Part shown: piece by piece, positions 29,701-43,100 of the stretch
Layout: every line of letters starts with the position of its first letter
Numbering within the stretch: position 1 is the first letter of the stretch
DNA from: Membranipora membranacea
Taxonomy: Eukaryota; Bryozoa; Gymnolaemata; Cheilostomatida; Membraniporidae
Assembly: GCA_914767715.1 (NCBI GenBank)
Contig: OU612069.1
Coordinates: forward strand, 10,229,387-10,293,386
Reading direction: 5' to 3'
DNA length: 64,000 nt
Made by a program: the position numbers and the translations under genes
The notes under the pieces: generated by a model
What the model was told of the DNA's origin: nothing
The model's input: the letters and a program-made list of their open reading frames with translations, nothing else
Databases searched by the model: none

Positions 29701-32700
29701 ATAAATCATCCTGTCAGCATAACTCCTAAAACTACTAACCCAGCAACTAGAGGTGTGTAACAAACAAATATAACCAGTTTATTTTTACCTCTTATCTTGT
29801 ACAATGTATAGCTATATAATATATATCTTCTCATGTGAATTTCGGCAGCCCATTAAAGGAAAAAAATTGATTGCTTCATGGGCAACACAGTGGGAACACA
29901 ATACTAGGTGACAACGAACACCTTATTAAATTTTACAAGTAAGAAATAGCTCGGCGCACAACAACAATTCTACACAATTAGTGCTTTAGTTTTGGAGATT
30001 TTAATTGGCTTGGGATTTTGGGGATCTTCTCTGGTAAGGATTCAGGTTATGAAGCTTGATGTTTGTTGGTTAACTTGGTGAGTTTTTGTTTACCAGACAT
30101 ATCGCAGTATGTTACGTGAAATCCGATCTCTATCTCAATTACAGCCGCCCTCATGACTCCTACCACAGTCAGACAAGTGCAAGTCAAACAACCAGCCAAT
30201 AATCTGCCAGCTGTTCGTGTGATCGCCCCCTCTACTGCAGCCACATCACCCATATCCACCCCCACAGTGGTGGCTTCTATAGTAGCTACCGCCCCTCGGC
30301 ATACTATTGTGACCGCGTCATCCCCTGTTGATGGAGCAGCTATGACATATTCAGTCGATGGTAATAACAAATTACCCATCTCTAAACTGCGGGGTCAGTG
30401 CAAACCTAAAGAACGCAAGTCTTCTCACAATGTCATTGAAAAGAGGTATAGAACAAGTTATTGCAATGTACATATCATTGAGTTTTATTCGCATTGACAT
30501 CGGAAAGACAAATCCAAGTGATTGCAAACATTATTTTCACAAGTTCGTGTCAGTGATTCCAAGTTGAGAAGAACAAGATATTCTAAACAATTTATAAGCT
30601 TTTGCTCCCTCTGTAATGTAATGCATTGTATTAAGATACATGTAGTTGATATCTTATTTCAGATATCGTATGAGCATCAATGATAAGATACTGGAACTGA
30701 AGGATTTGGTGATGGGTAGAGAAGCAAAGCTGAACAAGTCTGCAGTGCTTAAGAAAGCTATTGAGTCAGTGACGCATCTAAGACAAGCTAATGCTAGACT
30801 CACTCAACAAAACCTTGTCCTCAAGATGGCTCTGACAGAGATCGGCAAAAACCCTGATAAGGTGGGAATAATACGCTGCAGCCTTTCTACTTTAATGGTC
30901 TTAGTTCTCAGAAGGCTCATTTCTAGATTTGTTAATAAATGATAATAATGATTTGATAACTAGATTCCTGTGAATATAAGTTCTCTATCTTAACAGTAGG
31001 CTGATATATATTACATTATTCAAGTACCTACATTGTTTGAATTTTTAGATATTAGCATCTTGTGAAGCTTCCACATTGGGTGTTCAGCCTCTAACCCCCT
31101 CTTCAGACGGCTCATCTTATAGTCCTGAGACTATGTTGCCGGAGTCCCCGCAATCTTCAAGTGATGAGGGAATGCACGGAGGTGGGGGATATTCCCCTAA
31201 CTCTGCCTATAGCACAGGTCACTCAGGCATGGTGGACGGCAGTAGAATCATACTCTGCATGTTCATGTTCAGCATTCTTCTCTTCAACCCGTTCAGGTAT
31301 AAAACTAAACTTAACTCTATTGATGTCAGAACTGTTTGTTAGGGTGTTACAGTTTGTTCAATTAGTGTATAGTTTATAAGACCTTTGCCTCTTGAGCTGA
31401 CTGTACATGAATACTTGGACCTGTTTTGGTATTATAATGTAATCTATAACCCAACTTAACTCAAGCATGTATCACATTAGCTTGTCTTGACAAACTCAGT
31501 ACAGTGGACAAAGCTAGTCAAGCCAGACTAGTATTTCCTATGGCTTAGGAGGTTAATAACGCTCACCATATCTGTGATCTAGTGATGATCCTTAACCATA
31601 CGGGAGATTTTTGACCAACATTCCATTATTTTGTTACAGCTCTATGTTTGATGATAGCGGTGCAGCACTAGGCAGCCTAGAGACAGGAGGGTCAAGCAGG
31701 ACACTAAAGGGTTTCACAGATAGTATATCTGATTCTCTTGGACTGTGGAGCTGGCTCATCCCCTCGGTACAGTTTATTATGATCATAGTTAAGAGCAACA
31801 AGTGCAGCTGGATACTGCATACATTAGATCAATCATGTGTGCATTGTGAAAAAAATCATATCTTTCACCGGACTTACATTTTGCATAACAGACAACTCCT
31901 GGTTGAAGTAGTGTACTTACAATTTTATTTCACTCTCAACTAACAGGCGCTGACGTGGATTATAAACTTAATACTTCTGGCGTTGGTTCTAGTGAAGGTT
32001 TTAGTATATGGAGAACCTGTTACTGCCTCACAGAGTAAAGAGTCTACTAGATTTTGGAGGCATATGAACCAAGCTGATACTGATCTTGAAAAAGGGTCAG
32101 TTAGATTTTTTCTTGGTGTTCCGTATAAATAGTCAAATGTGTTTCTTGGAAAATTATGCTTGTTGAACCTTTGATTGGGTATCAGTCACAAACAATGGTT
32201 GTGGTGCTATTTTAGAAATAGTTCACTGATGTATATGGCTTTGGTAATGCAAATGATTGTAGCCATAGCTAATTATTATTAGTGGTGTAGCTTTTTCCCC
32301 GGCGGCACTGAAACTTTAACCATAAGTTGACGATGGTGATGTTTGTGATACCGTACAGGTGTCACTCATCAGCTGCTGTACAGCTTAAGGAGGCGTTACA
32401 GACACTAGGCAGGCCTTATCCTACTACAAGATTAGAGCTAGTCACTAGTCTAACATGGCAGAGTCTCAGGCAGGTCAGTACTAACTACAAACATAACATC
32501 ACAGAGTAAGGATAAGCAGAGGGGACACTTCAATGATCGTTATAGTGCCTGCGGTTTTTATCCACTGGGGGAAATTCATCAATCTGGCCACCTGCCAATT
32601 TCAGAATATATATAAGTTACAGTGGAGTTTTGTCATGCAGACATAGCCACCTTTGATAGGTCATAATTCATTCTGTATTTATCCTAAAGACTGATTTCTA

Positions 32701-35700
32701 ACTTTTCTGAAATGTCCAATCTTCGAGCTATACACCATATTATTGTCATTTTTTGCTAGGATACATAGGCTATGAGTAATCCAGGTTTTTAAAATGAGTT
32801 TTATCATATAGATTTACATAGGGCTTAGGTCAATGCACGGACATTTCCTAATTTTGATGACCAGCCGTCTATCAATTGTCACACGTAAATCTATATGACA
32901 AAACTCATTTTAAAAACCTGGATTACTCTTAGCCTATGAATCCTAGCAAAAAATGATAATAATATGGTGTATAGCTTGAAGCTTGGACATTCCAGCAAAG
33001 TTGGAAATCAGTCTTTAGGATAAATACAGAATGAATTATGGCCCATCAAAGGTAGGGATGTCTGCAAGAAAAATGCCATTATAACATATAGAGATAATGA
33101 GTTTTTGGCATCCAGCTGTGCACAAATTTCCCCCAGTGAATCAAAAACCGCAGGCACTATAACGATCATTGAAGTGTCCCCTCTGCTTATCCTTACTCTG
33201 TGATAACATCATACCAACATTGTCTTTTCTACTTGTACGGCATTCTGCAGATGCAGTAGTTTGAATATAATTTTTGATAGCCCTGTACAAAGAAGAATGA
33301 ACGATCCAAGCTTGTTTTTATTTCCATATGTGGCATAGACAACTTAATGAAGTAGAGTTTTTTCTACACACACAGTTATTACACAGGACATATATAGCTC
33401 GTATATTCGGTAGCACTGCTGCTAAGAGGAATAGAGATGTAGTTAAATCATCACATCACGCTGCTTTAGCCTATTACAGGTTACTACAGCTAAGTCTCAC
33501 TGGAAAGGTTTGTCTTATCTTTTATTTCTCAATTATTGAACTATCTGTCCCATTACTAGTGAAACAAGTAATCAAAACCAAACCAAACAATCACCTCCAA
33601 TATTCAGATAAAATGTTAAAATCGTTTCAAGATATTGTTACAACTAATTTACTAATTTCTAACAGGGATCTAGTGATTCAGATCGTTGATATGTGCCTAC
33701 TTCTTTACGACCATTTGATATATGTGATATATAAGATATACGTGTACTTAGGTGGAGAGCACAGGTTGGCAGCAGTTGAATCTTGCTCTCTGCTCACTGA
33801 ACTTAGCTGAGGCATCAACTAGTATAATGTCTAGAGATATACTGGCTCAGATATACGCTACTGCTGCTGTGACTGTCATGCATACACTTGTAGATAATCT
33901 TCACTTCATCGCTGTAAGTTATCCGGCTGACATCGAAGTTAGTTTTCTGCACCATTATAGTGACCACGTATTATTGTAGTACAATCTTATACTTAAGTTT
34001 CTTGTTAAGAGGTGTCCACTTGCATTGAGCATTAACTGTCAGATCAATCTGGTATTGTGTCACTGTAGACTTAATAATAATAACAGTAATGATAATATTA
34101 ATAATACTATAAAGTCTATGGTTGTGACCGATCATTTGTACACCATATCATACTTGTATTTCTCCTGTGGTACATAGTTGACTTGAATGCCCTGTGAGAA
34201 AGCTGAGGGATTTTATATTTCCTATTGTAAATGGTCTTTGTTTACTGATTATGTGTACATTTGTAGAGATTTTTGTTGAGCCGATGCAGAAAGCAGTGTT
34301 TGAGACATGATAGAGACAACATCCCTGCACATCTCAAATGGCTTTGTGAACCGGCTGGTCACAGGTGAGTCCTCACACACAGTAGTTAATATATAAACTT
34401 CATCATGTACCGTCAACGCTCCCACCATCATAGCAAGTAACATTTTTTTAACCATTTTACTAAGCATTGAATGATGGGTTCAATTTATTGTAAAGTTTAC
34501 GTATTGCCAAATTAAATAAGATAGTGATATAGGACAGCGAATAGCTCTCAGGTATTCGCTTTATTCCCTGCAATTGGACTTGCTATAATACTTTTGCTAA
34601 TAATTATTTTATCTCATCTCCACAATCACTGTTTGTGTTCTCATGGTTGCATAATATCCCAGTTGGCACCTTAACTTTGTGCTTGACTGACATCAGGCAG
34701 GAAAACAAACACTTATACCAATGAACTAAACCTCAGTTTAGTTCATTGCTTATACATGTGTCAGATTGCTCCTTAAAGTAGCTTAGGCTCTAAAACAGTA
34801 TTTTGTCAGCTGATTAAATCAGAACTGATAATGAGCCCTTCGTATCACTGCCAAAGCTGATAAGGTTTATAACTCAAGAAATTACCAGAGAAATTTTAAG
34901 ACGGGCTGTCTGTCTTCTGGTTTCTAAAGTCTTTTAAAATTGTTGCTTCTTCCAGATTACAGATTATGGACCCAGACGAAGCCCGGTAGTCTGAAGCTGT
35001 CTAGTCTTAGCTTTTTGAAGAATAAAAATATCATTTCTTTTTGGGTTGTGATTATTGCAGGTATCTGGTTGATTTGACATGGTACGATGATTTGAAATGC
35101 TTAGAGCAGGGATTCAGTACAAACAAGCATCCATACGATCCTCTATCAACCCTCATGCAGTGCTACAGACAGCATCAACTAGACAGAGCTCTCTATGAGG
35201 TCATCACACCTAAACCTGATAGTAACATGTAAGTGTCAGTCTTATCATTCATGTCATCATAGAATACTTTCATAAACCCATGAAATTTCCTACCCTATAG
35301 AATAATGTCTGTTTATCTTAGTTGGTCTATAAAAAAAAGAACTCTGTCTGCTAGTTAAATTTTCATATTTTGAATGAAGGTTTTCAGTCTCACAGTTGTT
35401 TCTTTAAATTTTGCCAACACGAAAATGTTACTCTTCACATATTGTAAGAATGGTGATAGTAGATTGAGCTGATGAGACCAGTGTATGTCTAATCATTGTA
35501 AGTAAATTAAAACCGTGACTTGTAGTGAGGCGGCTCTGAATCACCTAGAGGACATAGAATGTACCAATCCACAAGAGAAGACAACAGATAAACCCTATGA
35601 TCTGGTGGAAAGGGTGGATGATGTGGCTCACTGGTGGTCTGCTATGGTCAGTATGAGCCACATAACCTCCATAAGCCTAAAGATGTTGATCTTCTCATAT

Positions 35701-38424
35701 GACATCTTTTCTCTCTGTGTATTTCAAATTTAAGTGACCTTCATATAATAAATAGCCTCATACACAAGGCTTGTATATGCTGAACTAGATATGCAGCCAC
35801 TTTTGCTGGTAGGCCTATATGTTATAGTATATATTGGGAGTGGACTTATTATTTGGTGGGGGAATGAGAGGCCTATAAACCTGGATAGCTGAGGCTCATT
35901 GCATAATGAAGAAGATAGATTTAAACACAAACTTTCTCATTTCATTATTTACAGTGAGCCCCAGAATTCCCGTGACTTTATTTGCTACTTTGCTCTTGTT
36001 GTGTCATAACCTAAATGCCCTGAAAAGCTGGTTTGTTACATTTGAATTATTGAGGGAAAATGATGTATCTTCAGGGAAAACTACCAGTCATTTCATACAT
36101 TGTTGGTAGATTTGGGCTACTTGTTGTTGATTTTAAATGCTCGCCGCCGCGCACTGATTGACGCACTGATTGACGCACTGATTGACGCACTGATTGACGC
36201 ACTGATTGACGCACTGATTGACGCACTGATTGACGGCGGACTGTTATTGATAGATTGCTGTAGGAGTTCATTGGTCTAAAGGTGACTACACACAAGCAGA
36301 GAGATATTACCATACATTGTCATCTTTACCTGCCAGCCTTTCTCAGTCTACAGATGATGAGATAACTGCACTACCCAGAGCAATACATGATATATTCAAA
36401 GTTAGTCGCTATCGTAAACATCCTGTTTATTACTAGAGCTTATTGAATTGTTTGGGTTGTATTCAAAGTAAATTCTAGTAACAAAGAGCACAGCTTAAGA
36501 TCTTGATTATGATCTGGAGGTTGCAAACGACCACAACTAGAAAGTTGGATACACCACTCACAAGTTGATTTGCAAGCTGTTTGTTAATTTTAAATTGGAC
36601 AATCATTAAAGCTCAGATGTATGATGTATCATATACATATTTTACTATTGATATAGGCCAGAAGTGGAATGCTGACTCGGACAATTTGTGTATATGCTGC
36701 AAATAAATCAGCTAATAAAGCCAGCTATCTGCTGAATGAGAATATTCTATCCTCATCATCTCATACTCATCAAAGACTGAAACAGGTGTGGTCAGAGTCA
36801 TGTTCATTCACATCTGGTAATTTGTGATTGAAGAGAGAGAATTTCATTGTTTTCTTATTATTATCACCGGTACGAGTGATCTTATTCATGCTTCATCTTT
36901 ATCACAGGCTACTCAGGTATGCACAAAAATATGCTTTCAGTAAATGCATTATTTTTTTTATGTTTTCACAGGGTTTCCAGATGCTGGCCTGTGATTGGCT
37001 CCTGACAACGCGTACAGAATTATGGGAACAGGAGGTAGACTCCGCCCCTGGAAGTGTCAATGCAAAAGATACTGCCACTGGATTTAAGAATGATCTGAAC
37101 AATCTACAGAAGCTGTCTGATAAACACAAGGGTATAGCAATAAAACCATAACACTGTTTTTACTTACAATATCAATTTCATAATTTTGACGGTAATCCAC
37201 AAAATTCTCATTAAAAGTGAAGTGAATGGTTTAATTTAACATGCATTTATAAAATTAAGTTCCCAAAATTATCTACCCGCAGTGTTTGACTGAATAAAAC
37301 TAGAGATAGTTTTGTTATGGTAACTCTATTTGCAGCAAGACACAAAATTATTCTGTACTTTGACTTATTATATGATATTTCCCTTCTACTCATCCAGGTC
37401 TGACCCACAAGGTCGCAATGTATCAGGCCACCTACAGAATAATGCTGGGAGCTAATCCATCCAAAACTAACCATCTACTGAAAACATCACTACACAATAC
37501 CCCAACTTCATACAAGGTTCGTCTTCTATTGGCTTGCGAGGTCATGATGAGCTAGAAGCCATTATTGTTGCGTTTCAAGAGACGATTTCATTCACCATTA
37601 TATGAATGTCAAACCTCTCTCGTACCAACTTACCTCAAGACATAGTCACACATGTTCTGCATAAATTGATGAGGACATGATATGTGCTAATTTTAACTCT
37701 AATATTGTATATCTCTATATAAAGCTTATTGGCATTACCCTGGCACCTGGCTGTTTCAAGTAAAATTAACACCATTCTAATATTTTCTTCATCTCATGCG
37801 TCGTACTTCCCATCAAAACATTTTTCTGAGATAACAACATGACCATATATTATGGTTCCATACCACTGCTATTTAGCCGTATATGTGATGAACATATCTT
37901 ACCTTCCACAAGCACATGGTATTTATGCATAGCCGTAGGAATGCAGTTCTCATCTTTGATCCACACAGTTTGACTAGCCTTGTCACACGGCTTCTTTTTT
38001 GTTTTGGGGGTAAACAAAAAATAGCCTCCGCGTGACAAGACTAGCTGTCGACCATTTGCGAAACCTTTATAGAGCAGCTTGCCTGAGATTATATTTTGAG
38101 GCATGGGCTGAACTCTGCATTATTGAGTCTCGGAATTTCAAACTGATCTGATTGGCTACCTTTTCTTTGTGGTTATGGTCCGCCTGCTAACCAGGGAGTT
38201 TGGGACACATGTCCCAAGCTTGTATATATGAAATAACTAAATTAAGTCATCAGCTGTTTTGCTTACTATTTTTACTATTTCTGGTTTTTGTTCTTTAGCT
38301 GCCAGGAGGACATCATCTCACATCAACACCTACTATGCTAAACTCTAGGTCGGATCAGAAAAGACAGCTCCTGTCTGAAGCAGCACAAAGTTATGAACTC
38401 AGCTCCGAGATAGCCAACTATTAA
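26718..38424 (+). CDS. SREBP: Sterol regulatory element-binding protein (SREBP), complete
   Basis: 22 exons join in frame to 1088 codons: 26718-26763, 26972-27129, 27995-28123, 28689-28913, 29578-29752, 30145-30445, 30663-30861, 31049-31296, 31640-31766, 31947-32095, 32359-32469, 33339-33507, 33666-33684 (19-bp microexon), 33765-33913, 34267-34364, 35061-35228, 35526-35650, 36264-36400, 36657-36785, 36972-37131, 37398-37516, 38299-38424. Domains: acidic N-terminus ([12 protein letters not shown]), Gln/Ser-rich linker, bHLH-zipper across exons 6-7 with the SREBP-specific Tyr ([19 protein letters not shown]), first membrane helix with SRIILC and the Asn-Pro needed for S2P cleavage (LLFNPF), lumenal loop with an S1P-type RTLK, second helix ([19 protein letters not shown]) and the SCAP-binding C-terminal domain ([43 protein letters not shown]). 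It is a membrane-bound factor released by Golgi proteolysis to drive lipid synthesis genes. Intron 11 appears to use a GC donor. Confidence 0.95.
27460..27750 (+). repeat. tRNA-derived SINE, family B (copy 1)
   Basis: A tRNA-like head (GGCGTGGCTGAATGG as box A, GGTTCAAGTCC as box B) sits in SREBP intron 2. Flanking sequence on both sides (GGGAGTAATCGCCCCATGGA; GAACCACAAAATCGAAGCAT) matches the inverted copy at 53.76-54.07 kb, so the element is about 290 bp. Confidence 0.75.
32493..33209. mobile_element. 703-bp CACAGAG foldback element with 7-bp target duplication (copy 1)
   Basis: The element spans 32500-33202, flanked by ATAACAT on both sides. The ends are CACAGAGTAAGGATAAGCAG and its complement; arms of about 310-320 bp run almost to the centre, leaving a loop of roughly 60-70 bp near 32819-32885. 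No transposase frame is visible, so it is non-autonomous. It fills most of SREBP intron 11. The same-length copy at 49495 differs by scattered substitutions. Confidence 0.92.
34712..34755. mobile_element. Palindromic micro-element, CAATGAAC type, 7-bp target duplication
   Basis: A 30-bp palindrome at 34719-34748 (CAATGAACTAAAC ... GTTTAGTTCATTG) is flanked on both sides by CTTATAC. It lies in an SREBP intron. Confidence 0.85.
36151..36234 (+). repeat. 12-bp minisatellite, 7 perfect copies
   Basis: GCACTGATTGAC is repeated seven times exactly, 30 bases upstream of the SREBP exon at 36264. It lies in the intron and shares no phase with the exon. The reverse-strand frame of repeated RQSV residues is an artefact. 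Confidence 0.93.
37850..38110 (-). repeat. Dispersed repeat R1 (copy in last SREBP intron)
   Basis: Shares CTTACCTTCCACAAGCACATGG and following blocks with 43.93-44.10 kb, and CTTGCCTGAG / CTTGTCTGAG motifs with 42.94-43.01 kb. A 84-codon - strand frame is open but not recognised. Probably remnants of one old element. Confidence 0.5.
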
Positions 38425-39443
38425 ATTATTAAGCTCTTCGCTGCATCATCTTAAATTTATCGTCAACATTATCACTACATCCTACAATTGATTAGCAAAA
38501 ATACGGTACAATCCTTACCTGCACTTAAACCCCACCAATTATGTTATACCTGATCATAATACAATGGACTCTATTTTCTAGTCCGTTGAAAATAACTTTT
38601 TTGCTGGTTATGGTTGACTGTATTTTATTGTTCTTTATATTATTGTTTCCCCACCCATATTTTATGTGGTAACTGATACTGTAAATCTTAACTTATTTCT
38701 ACGGAAACTACTGAAAGAAAATCCAGCAAAACAATAAATAGCATATGTTCTATAGGGTGATTATTGATATTGGTTTTTTCTTCACCATAGCTTACCAGTG
38801 CTTGTATTGTATGTTCAGAAAGTTTCTGCTCTTTATTTGCGGTACATGTTATCATTATTATTTGCTTTGTACAGATAAAATTGTATAATGTTTTATTAAA
38901 TAAATTGGGCAATACACATAGAAGCTTGGTTCACGTTGAGCACGAGACGTGTCAGCGCCCTCCCCTCCCATTAATCTAATCTAACACAGATCATCCTTGT
39001 AGATATACATGTACTGGATTTTTCTAAGTAAAAAAAATACCAGTCGGGGGGAATTTAAATTAAAACCGGCAGCCAAAATCGCAATCCGATTGCACACTCG
39101 ATGAGCGAGTGATACCTGCTCGGGTCTCGCTCAGAAATCGCTCACTCATTGACGGAACTCTATAAATTCTGAGTGAGTGATTTGGGAACGATTATGTCTA
39201 ATAGAAAGACCAAGTGAGTGATAATTTTGAGTGATATGATGGTGAGAATTTGTTTTATAGTAATGCATTACTTATTCTTACTAAAAGACCCTGCTGGTTG
39301 CTAAGTTTACAGCATGTAATGGTAGCAGAAGCATTCATATGAAGATGGTGCCGATGCAATGTTGACCCAGCATTGTGCGTTTTAGGAACGAGAAAGAACA
39401 TTAAAGAAGAAAAATTACTAAAAGTTATCTTCACCACCGTTTA

Positions 39444-39486
39444 CACAAATCAAGGAGTTAGAGGCCATTTAACTCCCTGCACGAAT
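39444..39486. mobile_element. Decayed palindromic micro-element, CAAGGAGT type
   Basis: A 29-bp element at 39451-39479 (CAAGGAGTTAGAGG ... TTTAACTCCCTG) is flanked by CACAAAT and CACGAAT, which match at 6 of 7 positions. It appears to be an older copy of the type at 17838. Confidence 0.55.
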
Positions 39487-39524
39487 GAACTCCCTGTTTT
39501 GGTTTTGGACACGGTTAGGAGTAG

Positions 39525-39745
39525 GAGGTGGCTCAGTTGGTTAGAGCGCCGGACTTCAACACGCAAGTTTTGAAGGTAGTGGGTTCGAATCCCACTGCAG
39601 TCCATCTTCTACTGGGGATTGGTTGGTCCCTCAGGTGTGCTCCGACCTGCCTGCAAACAGAGAGCAAATTGGCGCAGATATTGTGGCCTCGCCATGAAGG
39701 CAATAATATTTCGCCGCTCATGCCTTGGGATGGGCGAGTGATAAG
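39525..39745 (+). repeat. tRNA-derived SINE, family A (best copy)
   Basis: Complete tRNA-like head: box A TGGCTCAGTTGG, then GGTTCGAATCC as box B near 39582, followed by a tail (GCTCCGACCTGCCTGCAAAC) shared with the copies at 0.7 and 43.8 kb. The head lacks a convincing acceptor stem, so I do not call a functional tRNA gene. Confidence 0.8.
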
Positions 39746-39957
39746 ACATCGGATTTTAATCAACCTTTTAATCAACCTTAACAGCATTGACATGATGTTA
39801 TACTGAGCAGAGCATTCCCACAATAACTACCCTCGCATCGCAGGTTCCTTGTAATTTAGTGTAAGGCTTTACCAATACAAAGTAAAGGGCTGCAATGATA
39901 AGGTTCTTATTCTTGGTTGGCTGCTTCTATAGACAATGTTTTAAATTTCAATGCTCC

Positions 39958-39988
39958 TATCAAGCAATGAACAGTTCATTGTATCAAG
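39958..39988. mobile_element. 17-bp palindromic micro-element with 7-bp target duplication
   Basis: CAATGAACAGTTCATTG (39965-39981) is a perfect palindrome with no spacer beyond its centre, flanked on both sides by TATCAAG. It is the smallest member of the CAATGAAC type in the window. Confidence 0.8.
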
Positions 39989-40186
39989 TGGTCAGATAGT
40001 ATTAGAATTTAGAGGGTAGACAAGTCCTAGTATAGGCACCAAATCCCACAAAGAAAACCTACACTTTGTTATTGTCTGAGTGCGCATGCCCGGCGGGAGA
40101 TTGTGCATGCTTCACTTTTCTCTGTTGGAGAAGAATACACATATTATTAGGTGACAGAGACACAGACAGCTTATCTTTATATAGTC

Positions 40187-43100
40187 ATGCAGGGCCTTCA
40201 GTCTCATCAGCTATGGGTGGATAAACACAGACCAAATAAGCTAAAGGATATGACTTACCATCAGTCACAAGCAAAACAACTCATAGCGCTGGTATGTCAA
40301 ATATTGATTATGTATTGACAACAACAAGTCAAGTGTCAATAATATTAATTGTATAATAAAATAAATAAATGTCTCAATTGCAGGCTTCTAAATTAATTAT
40401 TAATTAATAATAACCTATCTATATTAATATAGGCCTACAGTAAGACTAGCAATATCACAGATAGATAGTAACCTCCAAATATGAATGATAGGCATGTTGT
40501 CACAACGAACATCAGGACCTATTGTTGTTTTCTTGGCATCTGGACTGGGAATCTGGTCCTGGAGCAAGCAGCAGCATGTATACTTAAATTATTATTATAT
40601 ATATATATAGTGTCCATGTTCAACCTTGATCAACCACGTCATTACAGTCCACACACACCGTCTGTAGTGTAACTAAAGATGTTGTCATACATGACAAGTT
40701 GGTAGACCAAGAAATCAGGAGGTCTCGGCGTACGAACTCCCGACCAAAAGTACCACTCTGCGCGTCCCGCAATGGGGGGGGGGGTTGTAATTCGGCCCTT
40801 GTTGTCATTTATTTTAAGCCAAAACTAGAGCGTTCATATTATGAAATGCGTAATTTTACCTGATTTTACAAATTATATTGTTGCACTTTATCCGAAAGAG
40901 GAGAGATAGTATGTTAACAGGCAATTATATCTAGGTATATGTGCTGTTGGGGTAGGAAAACATAGTTTTTCTTGCAACGAGAAGCTTAAAAAATCTTCTG
41001 GGTGAAGGAAGCTGAAAAAAGGGAGGAAAAAGGGAGATAGGGAGGAGGTAGAAAATACCCCTAAAAACTGGGAGCCTCCCTATCAAAAAGGGAGACTTGT
41101 CAGGTATAGATGTTGTATGTGAAGTGGTCAGCTCAAGGTCTAGACTAGAGCTAGAGAATTTTGGTGGGGTTACCCACCACTGACTCTATTGAATTGTTGG
41201 GGGTTGGTGGGCACGGGATGTATAAATAAATGTGTTGAGGTACCATGACTTGGAGAGTTCCCCCCACAAGAAACTGTTGGAATTAGTGCGTACCCTCGCA
41301 TACCCACAGACTTTGACCACACTGTCCCGTCTGCTTTTAGTTTTGCGAGTGTGCAACAATTACTGCAGTTACTGCTACCCCCTTGGTTTTACAGCTTGAC
41401 TCTGCTATAGAAAATAGATCCACAAACATTGTTGTGGGAGAATGATCAAACTGTATGTTAGCCTCTATCTAGACAAGCTAGAGTAGATTAATGTCACTGA
41501 GTTGGCAGGTGATGATGTGATGTGTAAACCAGCAGAAACAAGTTAACGATTCTGTTGTTTTATCCCTGTTGTGTCTCATAATTATTATGGAGAGATAGGT
41601 ACTTGTATGCCTTCCTCCAATCAGCGGGGGGGGGGGGGAGGGCTGATGGTATAATCATTGGTAGTAGCTGAGTAGGCCTAGTAGGTTGCGAGCATTTACT
41701 CTCAAAGTTGCTTATTCTGTACTATCAAGTGATAGCTATACACCTATATTACCTAGCTGAACCATAGGCGTAATGATACGCAGACAACACATTTCTGCTG
41801 CAGGTGTTACTGGGAGTCTTAGGATCATTTTACTAAAGATTGCTGGAATTTTGATCTTCATGGACTGAGGTTTGTGGCCTTTACTTGGCATGGCTATGTC
41901 ACCTATTTGATTTGTCCAGCAGGACCTAGGATGTGGGGTGTCGCGTTACCGGGCCCCAGATAAAGGTCAGACTCTTACCCACTATCTAATCACTGAACTC
42001 GACAGAGATGACAATAATTAAGTGCGAATATAACATCACTCTCTTTGTTTTCATTATTTAGAAAGAAGGGTGTGATTTTCCCCACCTACTGTTTTATGGA
42101 CCAAGCGGTGCAGGAAAAAAGACGAGAGTGATGGCGTTTCTACGTGAGTTGTATGGGGACTCATCTATAGATAGACTCAGGTTCGAGCACGTAGAAATGA
42201 AAGCTCCTTCTGGTGCTAAAGTGGAGCTGAGAGCTGTGGCTACTAACTATCACATTGATGTCACTCCCAGGTAGATACTGATCTTATATACTAATTATAG
42301 TACATTCATCTACATTCGTTTTGGCATCGTTTGACTAATCTGTCTAATATGTCTAGCTAAAGACATTCTGTTACCGAGGTGATTTAATCATAAGCGTTAC
42401 TGTCACTCCTGGCTTGACAAAAATCGCAATTAACTTCCACTGTCACATGAAATAGAAATCCCTCTTATTTTATAAGGCTGGTCAATATGAAGTGTAGAGT
42501 ATACTAATTATTTGTACTTATGATGGCAGTGACTGTGGAATACATGACAGAGTAGTCATACAAGAAGTGATTAAGAATCTCGCATCTACAGCCAGGCTTG
42601 GATCAGATAACAGCAGCCGTTCCAAGTTTAAAGGTTAGTCCAAACCTGACCACTATCTATAGATGGCTGTGTAAAGCTAGTCACATAGAAAGGATATATC
42701 CTGTGAGCTAATGGGTTCTTAGGAATGTGCTATACATAAAATAAATTGTACCAGTATCCAAAATTTACATGAAGATTTGAGTGTTTACCAGGTCTTTTCA
42801 GGTCCTGAGTAAATTATTTCCCTAGATGGGTAGACCTTGCGGACATACTCATTAAAGTTATTGCAAAGGAATCAGGTTTCTGGTATCTATTATAGAATAC
42901 TGCTGGTCCAAAATTTCAGTAATGTTACAGCCGCCGATACCTTGCAAACATTTGACTTGTCAATAAGCTTGTCTGAGTTTTTAAAGGTTGTTAAATAACG
43001 TTAAAGCTGCCAGAATTTAAGCTAGATCCAATGACTGACACAAAGTTATATGATGAAATTTCTCCACGAATAGCCATACTGTGTATTTTTAGACTAATCC

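Larger units (their letters stand above)
38425..40186. other. SREBP-RFC3 intergenic region
   Basis: Two same-strand genes are separated by 1.76 kb. It holds AATAAA-type sequence near 38897, a GAGTGAGTGAT-rich segment (39100-39240), a decayed CAAGGAG micro-element, a family A SINE and a 17-bp micro-element, all listed separately. No additional gene is seen. Confidence 0.5.

Noticed and set aside
36071-36313. Minus-strand frame with repeated Arg-Gln-Ser-Val
   Set aside because: It translates the 12-bp minisatellite and overlaps an SREBP exon on the other strand.
39528-39602. Functional tRNA gene
   Set aside because: Boxes A and B are good, but the acceptor and anticodon stems do not close and a shared SINE tail follows.
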